NCBI RefSeq assembly: GCF_018613675.1
Contig: NZ_JAGGPQ010000002.1
Coordinates: 1 to 64,000, forward strand
Source: Arthrobacter sp. ISL-85
Lineage (GTDB): Bacteria > Actinomycetota > Actinomycetes > Actinomycetales > Micrococcaceae
Direction: 5' to 3'
Length of the DNA stretch: 64,000 bases
Of this stretch, positions 1 through 8,469 are shown piece after piece. The first letter of the stretch is position 1. Each line of letters starts with the position of its first letter. Made by a program: the position numbers and the translations under genes. The notes under the pieces are model-generated. The model saw nothing but the letters and a program-made list of their open reading frames with translations, had not been told where the DNA came from and ran no database searches.

Positions 1-57
1 CGGTCATGCGGCGTGCCCTTTCTAGGTTGGGCCTGGGCAGCAGAACTCCTGCTGTAG

Positions 58-918
58 TTATCCCTTGACACCGCCGGACGTCATGCCGGCAACGAACCAG
101 CGCTGGAAGGCCAGGAAGATTGAGAGAACGGGGATGAAAGCAACAACGATGAATGCGGCGAAGAGTCCCCAGAAGCTGCCGAAGCCAGTGGTTATATAAC
201 GCACGATGCCGTTTTGGACGGTCTTCATGTCTTCCGTGGTGGCGAGGACGGTGCCTACAAGGAAGTCGTTCCAGACAAATACGAAGATGAAGATTGCCAC
301 AGCAGCGATGCCGGGACGGATGAGTGGGAGGATGATTCGCCACAGGATCTGTATCCGGGAGCAGCCATCGATTGCGGCTGCTTCCTCAATCTCCACAGGG
401 ATGTTCTCGATGAAGTTGCGCAGAAACAGGATGGTCTGTCCACAAATGATGGCCGTGTAGACGACGATCAGCATCGGGTAGGTGTTGATTAGGGCGGTTT
501 TGACGAACATGGAGTACAGAGCGATGAAGACCACGATCGCCGGGACCATGGACAGCACCAGAATGCCGGTCATCAAAGCTTCCATGCGGCGGCTCCGGTA
601 CCTGGTAGCCACGTATGCCGCCGGGATACTGATGGCGAGAGCGAGCACGATCGAGCCGCCTGCATAGATCAGAGAGTTGGCGAAGAAGCGGATGTTGGTT
701 GGGGTTAGCAGACCAACGTAACCCTCGGAGGAGAACGGGTCTGGTATCCACCTAGGCGGGAACTCAAGGGTATCCGAGGCGGTTTTGAGCGAGGTGGATA
801 CGATCCATGCAACAGGCGGTAGAACGACCGCGGCGGAGAGGACGACGTATGCCCAGGCCGGAACCGCCCGAAGGGCCGCGCCGACGCCGCCTCTACGGCG
901 CGCGGTTGTGGTACTCAC
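58..918 (-). CDS. Sugar ABC transporter permease (MalG/GanQ type)
   Basis: Inner-membrane permease of a CUT1-type carbohydrate importer, 286 aa. The protein has an N-terminal membrane segment followed by several further hydrophobic helices, and the cytoplasmic EAA loop is readable as [10 protein letters not shown]...LPLIRPG at about residues 178-200; this loop contacts the ATPase. The start codon overlaps the stop of the upstream permease by 4 bases (ATGA), so the two are translationally coupled. Together with the binding protein at 1896-3152 it forms a binding protein-permease-permease operon. No ATPase gene is visible, as is usual for CUT1 systems that share an MsmK/MalK-type ATPase. The substrate cannot be told from sequence alone. 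Confidence 0.93.
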   Translation of the reverse strand: MSTTTARRRGGVGAALRAVPAWAYVVLSAAVVLPPVAWIVSTSLKTASDTLEFPPRWIPDPFSSEGYVGLLTPTNIRFFANSLIYAGGSIVLALAISIPAAYVATRYRSRRMEALMTGILVLSMVPAIVVFIALYSMFVKTALINTYPMLIVVYTAIICGQTILFLRNFIENIPVEIEEAAAIDGCSRIQILWRIILPLIRPGIAAVAIFIFVFVWNDFLVGTVLATTEDMKTVQNGIVRYITTGFGSFWGLFAAFIVVAFIPVLSIFLAFQRWFVAGMTSGGVKG

Positions 919-1847
919 AGGCTTTCCTTCCGTCGGAAACGAATCGCGACAAGAGTAAGGACAATGTTGACGGCAAAAAGGAGGATGGCCGTTGCTGATG
1001 CCCCGGAGAGATCGAACTTGTCGAACATCTGGTTGTAGACCCGCATTGACAGCGTCTCGGTTGATCCGAGGGGGCCACCTCGTGTCGTCACCAGGATGAT
1101 GGTGACCATCTGTACATAGAGCATGAGAAGAACGATCACCACGGACACGATGGTGTTGCGCAGGTGAGGTAACGTGATGTTGACGAATGCGTGCCGGATG
1201 CCTCCGCCGTCCACTTTGAGGCTTTCATACAACTCCCCTGGAACGGTTTGAAGGGCTCCCAGGAAGAGGAGCATGGCCTGCGGGTAGGACCACCACGACG
1301 TCATCAGAGTCACGGCGACGAGTGCACTGGTCGGTGATGAAAACACGTCAGTGGGACCGAATCCGAGGGACCTGGTGATGGCGGAGGCTGGACCGTAGTT
1401 CGGGTTGAGGAACCAAAGCCAGATTGTTCCTGCTGTGGCCTGTGACATCAGCCACGGCAGTAGGAAGAGGCTCCGGACGGAGCGCTTGAAGCGGTGGAGG
1501 TTGTTCAGCACGATCGCAGACAGAAGCCCTGCCGGCAAGGCGATGACCAAGGCACCGAGCGAGAATACCAAGGTTGTCCAGATGCGACTGGGCAGGTCAG
1601 AATCCGAGAACAGCCGGACGAAGGAATTGAGACCTGAGAATTTGCCGATCTGGTAGTAGGAAGTCTCGTGGAGGGCCGTCCACGCGGTGTAGATGAGCGG
1701 CCCCACAAAAACAAACAGGAAGACAGCGCTGACGGGGACGACGTAGAGCCATACCTTCCGGTCCCTGCCGGCCCGGCGAGAAGCTTGGGTGCCTGAGGGG
1801 GAAATTAGGGTGTGGCGTGAGGTGCGGGTCGGGCTTTTTGTTGACAT
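915..1847 (-). CDS. Sugar ABC transporter permease (MalF/LacF type)
   Basis: Second permease of the importer, 310 aa, MalF-like. A basic N-terminal tail of about 30 residues precedes the first membrane helix (VVPVSAVFLFVFVGPLIYTA). The EAA loop reads ELYESLKVDGGG...LPHLRNT in the C-terminal third. It sits 48 bases downstream of the binding-protein gene and overlaps the MalG-type permease by 4 bases, the standard order for CUT1 operons. The start with MSTKSPTRTS is kept because it gives a normal length. It is probably transcribed from the promoter at 3322-3350. Confidence 0.93.
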   Translation of the reverse strand: MSTKSPTRTSRHTLISPSGTQASRRAGRDRKVWLYVVPVSAVFLFVFVGPLIYTAWTALHETSYYQIGKFSGLNSFVRLFSDSDLPSRIWTTLVFSLGALVIALPAGLLSAIVLNNLHRFKRSVRSLFLLPWLMSQATAGTIWLWFLNPNYGPASAITRSLGFGPTDVFSSPTSALVAVTLMTSWWSYPQAMLLFLGALQTVPGELYESLKVDGGGIRHAFVNITLPHLRNTIVSVVIVLLMLYVQMVTIILVTTRGGPLGSTETLSMRVYNQMFDKFDLSGASATAILLFAVNIVLTLVAIRFRRKESL

Positions 1848-1895
1848 TATCTGTCCCTTCCGAGGGGAGCCCGATTTCTCGGACTCCCCGACCGG

Positions 1896-3152
1896 CTACT
1901 TCTTGTTGGCCGCATCCTGCGCGGAATGGATAAAGTCGCTCCCCGACGAGCCATTGAGGATCACTTTCTGCCCGGCCTGGGAAAGCCCTCTGGCCAGCGA
2001 GGTCCAGTTGCTGGAGTATGTGCGCGGTTTGCTATTGCTCTTGACGTAAGCAGCGATGTCATTGACTGTTTTAGCCTCAGGCGAGGAGAAATACGGTTGC
2101 TGGTAGGTGGCGGCACGGGTGGGTACCTCGCCTCCGGTTGCCATCCGTGCAGCGGCTTCCGGACCGGTCATGTACTCGATGAACTTCCAGGCCGCCTCAG
2201 TGTGTTTGCTGCCATTGCCTATCCCCAGGGTCCACCCAATGGTGGTGCCCGTGGTATCTCCGGTGCTTGCTTTGGGCAAGGCTGTCCACTTAAGGTCCGG
2301 ATTTTGCGAGGCATACGAAACTGCGCGTTCCGTGCCCATGATTGCCATCGCTACCGTACCGCTTGCCATGCCGTCAGCTACGGTCCCGTAAGTATCCGAA
2401 ACGACGTTGCTTCCCAGAGCTTTTGCGTCCCGGAGTTTGGTAAGGAAGTTACCAAACTCCTCGCCCTTGGATGTCGCGAAATCTGCTTGCCCATCCTTGT
2501 TCCACATTTCTTGATCGACCTGCGTCATGAAGCAGTCGAAGAACGTGCCGATAATGGCTGAGTTGTCACTGTCCGAGAACCCGGTTCCGAAGCCGGTGAA
2601 CCCGGCTGCGGCAGCTTTCCGTGCAACGTCGACAACCCCGTCGTAGGTGGTAGGAACGGTCGCGCCGATCTGAGAAAGGATCTTCTGGTTGTAGTAGAGG
2701 GCGCAGGTCCGGTACTCATACGGAACGGCGACCTGCTTGCCGTCAGGACCGGCAAGAGCGTTGGTCGGGCGCAGCCAGTCAGTCACCTTGGAGGCCGCAT
2801 CAGGCAGCGGGGAGTAAACGCCGGCAGATGCCATCTGGGGAACGACGGGGGTGTACATCTTGAAGACGTCAGGAGCCTGACCAGCTGCCGCAGCCTGCGG
2901 CAGCCTGTTCAACATATCGCCCAGTGAAACAACGGACAGGTTGATCTTGATGTCCGGATTTGCCGCCTCGAAATTGGCAACGTTTTCCTTCAGGGCTTTA
3001 GAGCGCGGATTAGCCTGGCTGGGATCGAGGAAGTCCCAGTAATTGAGCGTCACCGGCCCCTCAGATTGCGGAGTTGAGGGGGAGCAGCCGCTGAGGGCAA
3101 GGCTAGCTACGACTGCTGTAACGAGCGCAAAGCCCCATCGCTTCTTGATCAT
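1896..3152 (-). CDS. Extracellular sugar-binding lipoprotein of ABC importer
   Basis: Solute-binding protein of 418 aa that captures the substrate outside the cell. The N-terminus is a lipoprotein signal: MIKKRWG, a hydrophobic stretch, then the lipobox LSGC with the acylated Cys near residue 23. The body is a type 1 solute-binding fold with the motif NYWDFLDPSQ early on and a late GWTLGIGNGSKHTEAAWKFI segment typical of CUT1 binding proteins. The frame stays open further upstream, but the start at 3152 is chosen because it directly precedes the signal peptide and has AGGAGAG about 4-5 bases upstream. First gene of the importer operon. Confidence 0.93.
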   Translation of the reverse strand: MIKKRWGFALVTAVVASLALSGCSPSTPQSEGPVTLNYWDFLDPSQANPRSKALKENVANFEAANPDIKINLSVVSLGDMLNRLPQAAAAGQAPDVFKMYTPVVPQMASAGVYSPLPDAASKVTDWLRPTNALAGPDGKQVAVPYEYRTCALYYNQKILSQIGATVPTTYDGVVDVARKAAAAGFTGFGTGFSDSDNSAIIGTFFDCFMTQVDQEMWNKDGQADFATSKGEEFGNFLTKLRDAKALGSNVVSDTYGTVADGMASGTVAMAIMGTERAVSYASQNPDLKWTALPKASTGDTTGTTIGWTLGIGNGSKHTEAAWKFIEYMTGPEAAARMATGGEVPTRAATYQQPYFSSPEAKTVNDIAAYVKSNSKPRTYSSNWTSLARGLSQAGQKVILNGSSGSDFIHSAQDAANKK

Positions 3153-3208
3153 GAATCTCTCCTGTGTGCTGGGTTGCGGATGCATGTCGTACTCAAAACG
3201 ACGCCTGC

Positions 3209-3253
3209 TCAATGTGGGGCTACCGAAGGTCCGTGGATAAGGCATTTGATCAT
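3209..3253 (-). CDS. Possible 14-codon leader peptide upstream of sugar importer
   Basis: A short reading frame (ATG at 3251-3253, TGA at 3209-3211) begins MIKCLIHG. It has a strong AGGAGAG site, and the bases around its start are nearly the same as those around the real binding-protein start (AGGAGAGA, then ATGATCAA). It lies in the 5' leader between the promoter and the lipoprotein gene. It could be a translated leader or just a duplicated start region with no function. No codon runs of a single amino acid suggest classical attenuation. Confidence 0.3.
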   Translation of the reverse strand: MIKCLIHGPSVAPH

Positions 3254-3266
3254 CGAGTCTCTCCTT

Positions 3267-3318
3267 TGAGATCGGTTGCATTTGAGAATAGTGAGATCGA
3301 TTGCTGAGATCGGTTGCA
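3267..3318 (-). promoter_or_regulatory. Three LacI-type operator-like sites
   Basis: TGAGATCGGTTGCA occurs at 3267-3280 and 3305-3318, with a variant TGAGATCGATTGCT at 3292-3305. Read on the minus strand these are TGCAACCGATCTCA, with the central CG and TGNAAN half-site typical of LacI-family operators. The copy at 3305-3318 lies just after the -10 box, over the expected transcription start, so repression by a sugar-responsive LacI protein is likely. No LacI gene is in the window. Confidence 0.6.
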
Positions 3319-3321
3319 ATA

Positions 3322-3350
3322 AACATAGGGCTGCTGGAAGCCTCTGTCAA
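3322..3350 (-). promoter_or_regulatory. Sigma70-type promoter of the sugar importer
   Basis: On the minus strand, TTGACA (3345-3350) is followed after exactly 17 bases by TATGTT (3322-3327). This is a near-consensus housekeeping promoter placed 170 bases upstream of the binding-protein start. The region beyond it, 3435-3660, shows no gene or clear element. Confidence 0.7.
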
Positions 3351-3660
3351 GGATTCTTTCGGTGCGGATCCTGGGGGGTCGAGTGGATCGTCATCGAACA
3401 TTTCTGGTTTGTGTTCTGCGATCGGGCTCAGCATCCGTTTCTTGCTTCCTTAGTGCATGGCTGTAGGGCCCTGATCTGAGCCGAGAAAGCTGAGTATTAC
3501 TCGCACAACGTCGCTTTTGTTGGTTCGCGGCTCTACGATGAACCCGCGTCAACTGTGTCAGGCGGTTTTGACGTCACGTTGGGCTGTGCCCCATCTTGCC
3601 GCGTCCCGGACTGCCGAGGCGGAGGGTGCCTCATGCCATGCCATCGCGGTATCCAGATCT

Positions 3661-3954
3661 TCACTGTATTGGACTCTGGTTCGGCCTTAGTCCGGCGTGA
3701 GATGGGTTAGGCGGATATGGACGTCGGGGCTTTTTCGATGATCCGCCGTGGAACTGCCCGTTCTGGTGCAGCCAGAGGAGAGATTCGTCGTGTGTGGCGC
3801 ATTCGACTGTCCCAAGGTCGACCAGTTGCCCGCGATGATGGATTTCGACCAGGCAGCCTGTCAACGCGCACCAATCGTCTACGGGTTGCCAGCTACTAAG
3901 GGTTGTCCCAGCGCCGGTCGCGAATGGGTTCAGCATGATTTCGTTAAAGTTCAC
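3661..3954 (-). CDS. Small hypothetical protein, possibly 3'-truncated
   Basis: 97 aa with a GTG start and an AGGCAGGA-like site upstream. The middle part (LVEIHHRGQLVDLGTVE...LLWLHQNG) has the feel of a small conserved actinobacterial family, in which a short beta-rich region follows the pattern G-x-V-x(n)-D-S-x-L-W. The product of 48694-49053 shows a similar pattern. The last 30 residues (rich in Pro, Arg, Ser) do not fit that pattern and may be out-of-frame tail after a truncation. Function unknown. Confidence 0.4.
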   Translation of the reverse strand: MNFNEIMLNPFATGAGTTLSSWQPVDDWCALTGCLVEIHHRGQLVDLGTVECATHDESLLWLHQNGQFHGGSSKKPRRPYPPNPSHAGLRPNQSPIQ

Positions 3955-4030
3955 GTGTTCCTGCCTCTTCCTTTTCTGGGGGTTTTAGTGTCTGGTTGTT
4001 GCCGGGTGCTGTGAGCGTTCCTCAGCGGGG

Positions 4031-4471
4031 TCAGGGCTTCGGTTGTGATGGACCGGCGGCACTGGCCGACGCTGCGGCTGTGTGAACTGGTTGTTCCGCG
4101 GCTTGGATAAGTTGGGCGAGGAATGGATTCCGCGCTGCCTGGTCCGAGTAGCTGGCAGGGTCTGCGAGGCAGGCGGGGCACCAGTGGCCAGCGGTCAGGA
4201 CCAGTCGGGGGCTGGCATCGAAGGCATGACCGAATGCGCACCGCCATTCGATGGGCTTGGTGAACTGCCCAGGGGCCATGTCCTGCGTCAGCACTTGTCC
4301 GCCTCTGAATTCGGCGGCAGAGCCGTAGTCCGTTGCCGTCCATTCGGATGGTTTCTTGGCTTCGTCGTATCCGTGGTCGAGCAGGACCGGTGTCCGGTCA
4401 GGCACAGGGCGGCTCGAATGTGGCCCAATCCCAATCGTGTGCCAGTCGGACGATCTTGCGTACGCTGCCAA
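4031..4471 (-). CDS. Hypothetical protein with zinc-ribbon-like motif, possibly a fragment
   Basis: 146 aa. Residues 75-103 contain Cys78, His82 and the pair Cys98/Cys101 in the context WRCAFGH...GHWCPAC, a likely zinc-binding knuckle, next to the conserved-looking RGGQVL segment. The N-terminal 45 residues look poorly structured and the start is uncertain, so this may be the 3' end of a longer decayed gene. The stretch from 4472 to 4691 shows no convincing gene. I do not recognise the family. Confidence 0.4.
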   Translation of the reverse strand: MAAYARSSDWHTIGIGPHSSRPVPDRTPVLLDHGYDEAKKPSEWTATDYGSAAEFRGGQVLTQDMAPGQFTKPIEWRCAFGHAFDASPRLVLTAGHWCPACLADPASYSDQAARNPFLAQLIQAAEQPVHTAAASASAAGPSQPKP

Positions 4472-4691
4472 CGTTGACCTTGCGCGAGATCGGTATGCCG
4501 GCTGGCCAGGGGAGAGACCACCGCCCCCACATGGTTGGCACCATCGCCACTGGCCTGGACCTGATCGCGGCCGCCGGTGATCCCTTCACCATGACCATCG
4601 AGAAGTGCAGACCAGAACCTGCTCCGGGACGATAGCGATCCCGTATCCTTCCGCCATTTGATGGAAGAGTGCGCGATCGGTGTTCATCTAC

Positions 4692-5687
4692 TCAGGTGGC
4701 GGCGAGAACGACGACATTCTTCCCGGGTCGCCGTTCGCCCTCGAAGGCCCGATGGGCGGTGGCCACCTCGTCGAGTCCCGAATACACGCCCGCGATAACG
4801 ATCTTCAGGGTCCCTGCCTCGATCGTCGCGAGGTAGCGGGCGAGTGCGTCTGCGGGGAGGTCTGACGCGCGGCCTGCGTAGCTGGTGAGGTGGACACCGT
4901 TGGGAATCTCGAACGGGGAGAACTGCGCGATAGTCCACTCGTCGGCGAGAGAGCCGACAAAACACACTGTCCCACCCGTGCGGATGAGGGTGAGCATTGC
5001 AGGCAAAGAGCGGGCGCTAACGAACTCGAGAACCCCATCGACTCCCGTCGGAGCAATCTCGGCCACCGTTTCCGAAAGTCCCTCGTCGTCGATCAGGGCG
5101 TAGTCGGCGCCGACGCCCTTCAACAAATCGATGCTAGCCGGAGCACGGGTGGTCGCGATGACCGTTGCACCGAGCTGGTGGGCGATCGCGATCGCGGTGA
5201 GCCCCACGGTAGAGGTGCCACCGTGGATGAGAATGCGCTGTCCGGCCGTCAGCCGCAGCCCGGTGGCGATCGCCCCGTGCGCGGTTTGCAGCATCTCTGG
5301 AAGCGCGCCGACGACATCCCATCCCAGGTCCGTCTTGAACGGGATCACGTTCGCTGCGTCGACGACGGTGTACTCGGCGTAGCTGCCGTCGATGGTTCGG
5401 CCGAGACCACCCATCAGGGTGGCGACTTTCTGCCCGGGAGCGAGGTGGACGCCGTCGCCGACGGCGTCCACGACACCGACGGCTTCGATGCCCAAGATCC
5501 GGGGCAAGGAAAAGTCGGGACCGGATTCACCCTTGCGGCTCGTCACCTCGGACTCGTTGACCCCGAACGCCATCACGTGAATACGCACCCATCCCGGGCG
5601 CACTTCGGGGATCGGTACGTCACTGACGATGAGACCGTCGATGTCGACGGGGCCCGTGAGCCGGATCGCGCGCATCGTCTCAGGCAT
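4692..5687 (-). CDS. Zinc-independent MDR oxidoreductase (quinone oxidoreductase type)
   Basis: 331 aa medium-chain dehydrogenase/reductase. An N-terminal GroES-like substrate domain is followed by a Rossmann domain with the cofactor motif HGGTSTVG near residue 150. The usual structural and catalytic zinc cysteines of alcohol dehydrogenases are missing, so it fits NADPH:quinone reductase-like members. The start MPETMRAIRL is chosen because AAGGAG lies upstream; the longer open frame overlaps the regulator. It overlaps the TetR gene by 8 bases, so the two are one operon and the enzyme is probably controlled by that TetR. Confidence 0.88.
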   Translation of the reverse strand: MPETMRAIRLTGPVDIDGLIVSDVPIPEVRPGWVRIHVMAFGVNESEVTSRKGESGPDFSLPRILGIEAVGVVDAVGDGVHLAPGQKVATLMGGLGRTIDGSYAEYTVVDAANVIPFKTDLGWDVVGALPEMLQTAHGAIATGLRLTAGQRILIHGGTSTVGLTAIAIAHQLGATVIATTRAPASIDLLKGVGADYALIDDEGLSETVAEIAPTGVDGVLEFVSARSLPAMLTLIRTGGTVCFVGSLADEWTIAQFSPFEIPNGVHLTSYAGRASDLPADALARYLATIEAGTLKIVIAGVYSGLDEVATAHRAFEGERRPGKNVVVLAAT

Positions 5688-6273
5688 TGTTCTGCTCCTT
5701 TTCGTGGAATGGGTGACCCGGTGCGGGGAGGTTGACGAGGGCTTCGAAGGCTTGGCGCACGGTGAGTTCGTCGAGTGCAGTGTCCGGATGCGCCAGGCGG
5801 TGGCTCCACCAGCCCCAGAGCAGGGCGTTGATTGCAAGCGCGGTGCTATTCGGGAGGACGCGGTGGAGCGTCACGAGGGAGTCGTCTTCAACTGCTTGAA
5901 GGACGTCGGCGACCTTCGGGTTTCGTGCACCGTAGTGGCGTATCTCCGCATACAGGCGGATGTCGTCGAGAGTGGGGCTCGTTGCGCCGATCGTCGCGTC
6001 GACGAGCACGTCAACGACGTCGTCCCGGGTTTGTGCCTCACGGAGTGGGTCCGCGTAGCGGGGTTCGAGATCGCTGCGGGTCGTGTCGAGCGCACTAAGG
6101 ATGAGCCCCTCGAGGGTGGGGAAGTAGTACGTCATCGATCCCAGCGGCACTCCGGCGTGCGCGGCGATACCCCGATACGAGGCCGCCTCCATGCCACCGG
6201 CCCTGATCACGTCGAGCGTCGCTTGCAGGATCCGGGCGCGACGTCCGGGATCGTTCGGTTTCCCTCGGCGCAT
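5680..6273 (-). CDS. TetR/AcrR family transcriptional regulator
   Basis: 197 aa. The N-terminal helix-turn-helix is clear: ARILQATLDVIRAGG, then GIAAHAGVPLGSMTYYFPT at about residues 15-50. The C-terminal ligand domain is variable. The start MRRGKPNDP at 6273 is chosen because GGGAGAAG lies just upstream; an 11-residue longer form is possible. It is transcribed away from the YjbR-RarA-esterase operon, with two tandem operator-like sites between them, so it probably represses both directions. Confidence 0.9.
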   Translation of the reverse strand: MRRGKPNDPGRRARILQATLDVIRAGGMEAASYRGIAAHAGVPLGSMTYYFPTLEGLILSALDTTRSDLEPRYADPLREAQTRDDVVDVLVDATIGATSPTLDDIRLYAEIRHYGARNPKVADVLQAVEDDSLVTLHRVLPNSTALAINALLWGWWSHRLAHPDTALDELTVRQAFEALVNLPAPGHPFHEKEQNNA

Positions 6274-6294
6274 CTTCTTCTCCCATGTCTGAGC

Positions 6295-6341
6295 TAGTGC
6301 GTACACTTGTACGTAGCTTAGTGCGTACGCGAGTACGTACC
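6295..6341. promoter_or_regulatory. Tandem TetR operator-like repeats
   Basis: Two similar 23-24 bp units, TAGTGCGTACACTTGTACGTAG (6295-6316) and TAGTGCGTACGCGAGTACGTAC (6319-6340), each an imperfect palindrome with GTAC halves. They fill the gap between the divergent TetR and YjbR starts and are the natural binding sites for the TetR protein at 5680-6273. Confidence 0.65.
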
Positions 6342-6372
6342 GGTTTTCAATCTAGTCCAGGAGGGGCACCGT

Positions 6373-6759
6373 ATGAATGGCGAAAAACTGCAGGAGCATG
6401 CCCGGGCACGAGCCCAGGAGCTCCCCGGCGCGAATCTGGAGCATCCGTTCGGGCCCGGTTGGGAGGTCTTCAAGGTGCGGGACAAGGTGTTCATGCTGCT
6501 CACCGAGGTGACCGGGGAGCCGATCGTCATCCTGAAAACGGACCCAGCGGACGGGATGGCGCTTCGCGAGCAGCACGCCGATATCACCCCCGGGTACCAC
6601 ATGAACAAGAAGCACTGGATCACACTGCACCCCTCCGGCGACCTGCGGAAACAGATGATCGACGACCTGGTCACGGAGTCATATTTGCTCGTCGTTGAGA
6701 ATCTTCCGCTCGCGAAGCGGCCGGTCGACCCTGCCACGTTCGGACGGGATACGAGGTGA
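6373..6759 (+). CDS. MmcQ/YjbR family protein (first of tandem pair)
   Basis: 128 aa. It shows the YjbR/CyaY-like fold signature: an early FGPGWEVFKVRDKVFMLL strand pair, then VILKTDP, and MNKKHWITL followed by a helix with DDLVTESY. Family members are small double-wing proteins, often called DNA-binding, with no firm biochemical role. A strong AGGAGGGG ribosome site precedes the ATG. It is the first gene of an operon with 4-base overlaps between the first three genes, opposite the TetR gene. Confidence 0.85.
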   Translation: MNGEKLQEHARARAQELPGANLEHPFGPGWEVFKVRDKVFMLLTEVTGEPIVILKTDPADGMALREQHADITPGYHMNKKHWITLHPSGDLRKQMIDDLVTESYLLVVENLPLAKRPVDPATFGRDTR

Positions 6760-7115
6760 CACTCTCCGGGACGAGATTGCAGCAGATCGCCCGCGACACC
6801 GCCGCGGCCCTTGGGGACGTCAGCAATGGCCGGCCGTTCACACCCCACCTCGAGGTGTGGAAGGTGCAGGACAAGGTGTTTCTCATTATCACCGAGGACG
6901 ACCCGGATCAACAGATCATCACGGTCAAGGCCGACCCACACTACGTCGACGCGCTTCGCCACGAACACGACTCGATCACCCGTGGGCACTACCTCGACAA
7001 ACAGCACTGGATCTCCGTCGGACCCGGCCCCGGCGTGACTAAACGACTCGTCGAGGATTTGGTGCAAGACTCCTACGACATTGTCTCCGGCCACCACCCG
7101 GAGCAGCGATCGTGA
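6756..7115 (+). CDS. MmcQ/YjbR family protein (second of tandem pair)
   Basis: 119 aa, clearly a diverged paralogue of the preceding gene: it repeats the order HLEVWKVQDKVFLI, ITVKADP, DKQHWISV and DLVQDSYD. The GTG start overlaps the previous stop by 4 bases (GTGA) and the end overlaps rarA by 4 bases, so all three are translationally coupled. The tandem duplication suggests a heterodimer or two related substrates, but the function is unknown. Confidence 0.83.
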   Translation: MTLSGTRLQQIARDTAAALGDVSNGRPFTPHLEVWKVQDKVFLIITEDDPDQQIITVKADPHYVDALRHEHDSITRGHYLDKQHWISVGPGPGVTKRLVEDLVQDSYDIVSGHHPEQRS

Positions 7116-8449
7116 GCGGGCAGCCCCTGTCGCTGTTCGAGATGGACGATTCCTCCCGGCCGCTTGCCGATCGGTTGCGCCCGCGCACCTTGGCCGACGT
7201 CGTGGGCCAGGACCATCTCCTTGCAGCAGATGCCCCGATCGGGCGCATGGTGGGCGCGCAACGACTCGTGTCGATGATCCTGTGGGGACCTCCCGGCTGC
7301 GGGAAGACGACCATCGCGCGGCTCCTCGCCGAGCAGACAGATCTCGCGTTTGAACCGCTGTCCGCGACGTTCTCCGGGGTGGCCGACCTCCGGAAGGTGT
7401 TCCAGGCGGCGAAATACCGAGGAGAAATCGGGCAAGGGACCCTGCTGTTCGTCGATGAGATTCACCGCTTTAACCGCGCCCAACAGGACTCGTTCCTGCC
7501 CTACGTTGAAGACGGCACCATCGTCCTGGTCGGAGCCACCACCGAGAACCCCAGCTTCGAACTCAACGGCGCACTGCTGTCCCGATGCCAGGTGTTCGTT
7601 CTGAAGCGCCTCGACGAGACAGCTCTCGAAACCCTCATCGGCCGCGCCGAAGAACGCATCGGTGCACCGCTCCCGCTCGATGTGGACGCCCGGCAGTCGC
7701 TCGTCGCGATGGCCGACGGTGACGGTCGATACCTGCTCAACATGATCGAACAGATACAGAACCTCACCGAACCTGTTGACTCAGCCACGCTCGCTGCCGC
7801 GGTGCAGAAACGCGCACCGCTCTACGACAAGGCCCAGGAGGGCCACTACAACCTCATCTCCGCGCTCCACAAATCGATGCGCGGCTCGGACCCGGACGCC
7901 GCCCTGTACTGGCTGGCGCGAATGCTCGACGGCGGAGAGGACCCACTGTTCATCGCCCGCAGGATCACCCGGTTCGCCACCGAGGACATCGGCATGGCCG
8001 ATCCGAACGCGATCCAGCAAGCCCTCGCTGCATGGGACGTGTACGAACGGCTCGGCTCCCCGGAAGGGGAACTCGCCATCGCGCAAGCCGTGCTCTATCT
8101 GGCGACGGCCCCGAAGTCCATTGGCGTGTACCGAGGCTTCAACAGAGCCCACGCTGCGGCGAAACGCACCGGGTCGCTGATGCCGCCTGGGCACATCCTC
8201 AATGCCCCCACGCGTCTGATGAAGGACCTCGGCTACGGCAAGGGCTATCAGTACGACCCCGACACAGACACCGGTTTCTCCGGCGCCGACTACTTCCCCG
8301 ACGGCATGCCCCGGCAGACCTTCTACGAACCCACCGCCAACGGGTATGAACGCGCCATCACCGAACGCCTCCAGCTCTGGGCGCAACAACGCTCCGCCAG
8401 CCCAGGCGCTTCTACCGGCGATAACTCCACAACCCCCGAAACCGACTGA
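7112..8449 (+). CDS. rarA: Replication-associated recombination protein A (MgsA/RarA AAA ATPase)
   Basis: 445 aa, the usual length for RarA/MgsA/WRNIP1. Walker A is GPPGCGKTT at residues 59-67, Walker B is FVDEIHRFN around residue 113, and the sensor region GATTENPSFELN is characteristic. The C-terminal half carries the MGS-like tetramerisation domain (SALHKSMRGSDPDAALYWLARML). Family members act at stalled replication forks with SSB and DNA polymerase clamps. Unusually, it sits in a TetR-controlled operon between YjbR proteins and an esterase, with a GTG start overlapping the preceding gene. It may be an extra copy, since most actinobacteria carry rarA near alaS on the chromosome. Confidence 0.93.
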   Translation: MSGQPLSLFEMDDSSRPLADRLRPRTLADVVGQDHLLAADAPIGRMVGAQRLVSMILWGPPGCGKTTIARLLAEQTDLAFEPLSATFSGVADLRKVFQAAKYRGEIGQGTLLFVDEIHRFNRAQQDSFLPYVEDGTIVLVGATTENPSFELNGALLSRCQVFVLKRLDETALETLIGRAEERIGAPLPLDVDARQSLVAMADGDGRYLLNMIEQIQNLTEPVDSATLAAAVQKRAPLYDKAQEGHYNLISALHKSMRGSDPDAALYWLARMLDGGEDPLFIARRITRFATEDIGMADPNAIQQALAAWDVYERLGSPEGELAIAQAVLYLATAPKSIGVYRGFNRAHAAAKRTGSLMPPGHILNAPTRLMKDLGYGKGYQYDPDTDTGFSGADYFPDGMPRQTFYEPTANGYERAITERLQLWAQQRSASPGASTGDNSTTPETD

Positions 8450-8469
8450 GCTCTGGAAAGGACTCACCC

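Noticed and set aside
1..57. Possible gene end or terminator at the left edge
   Set aside because: Only a weak AGCAG/CTGCT hairpin is visible; too little sequence.
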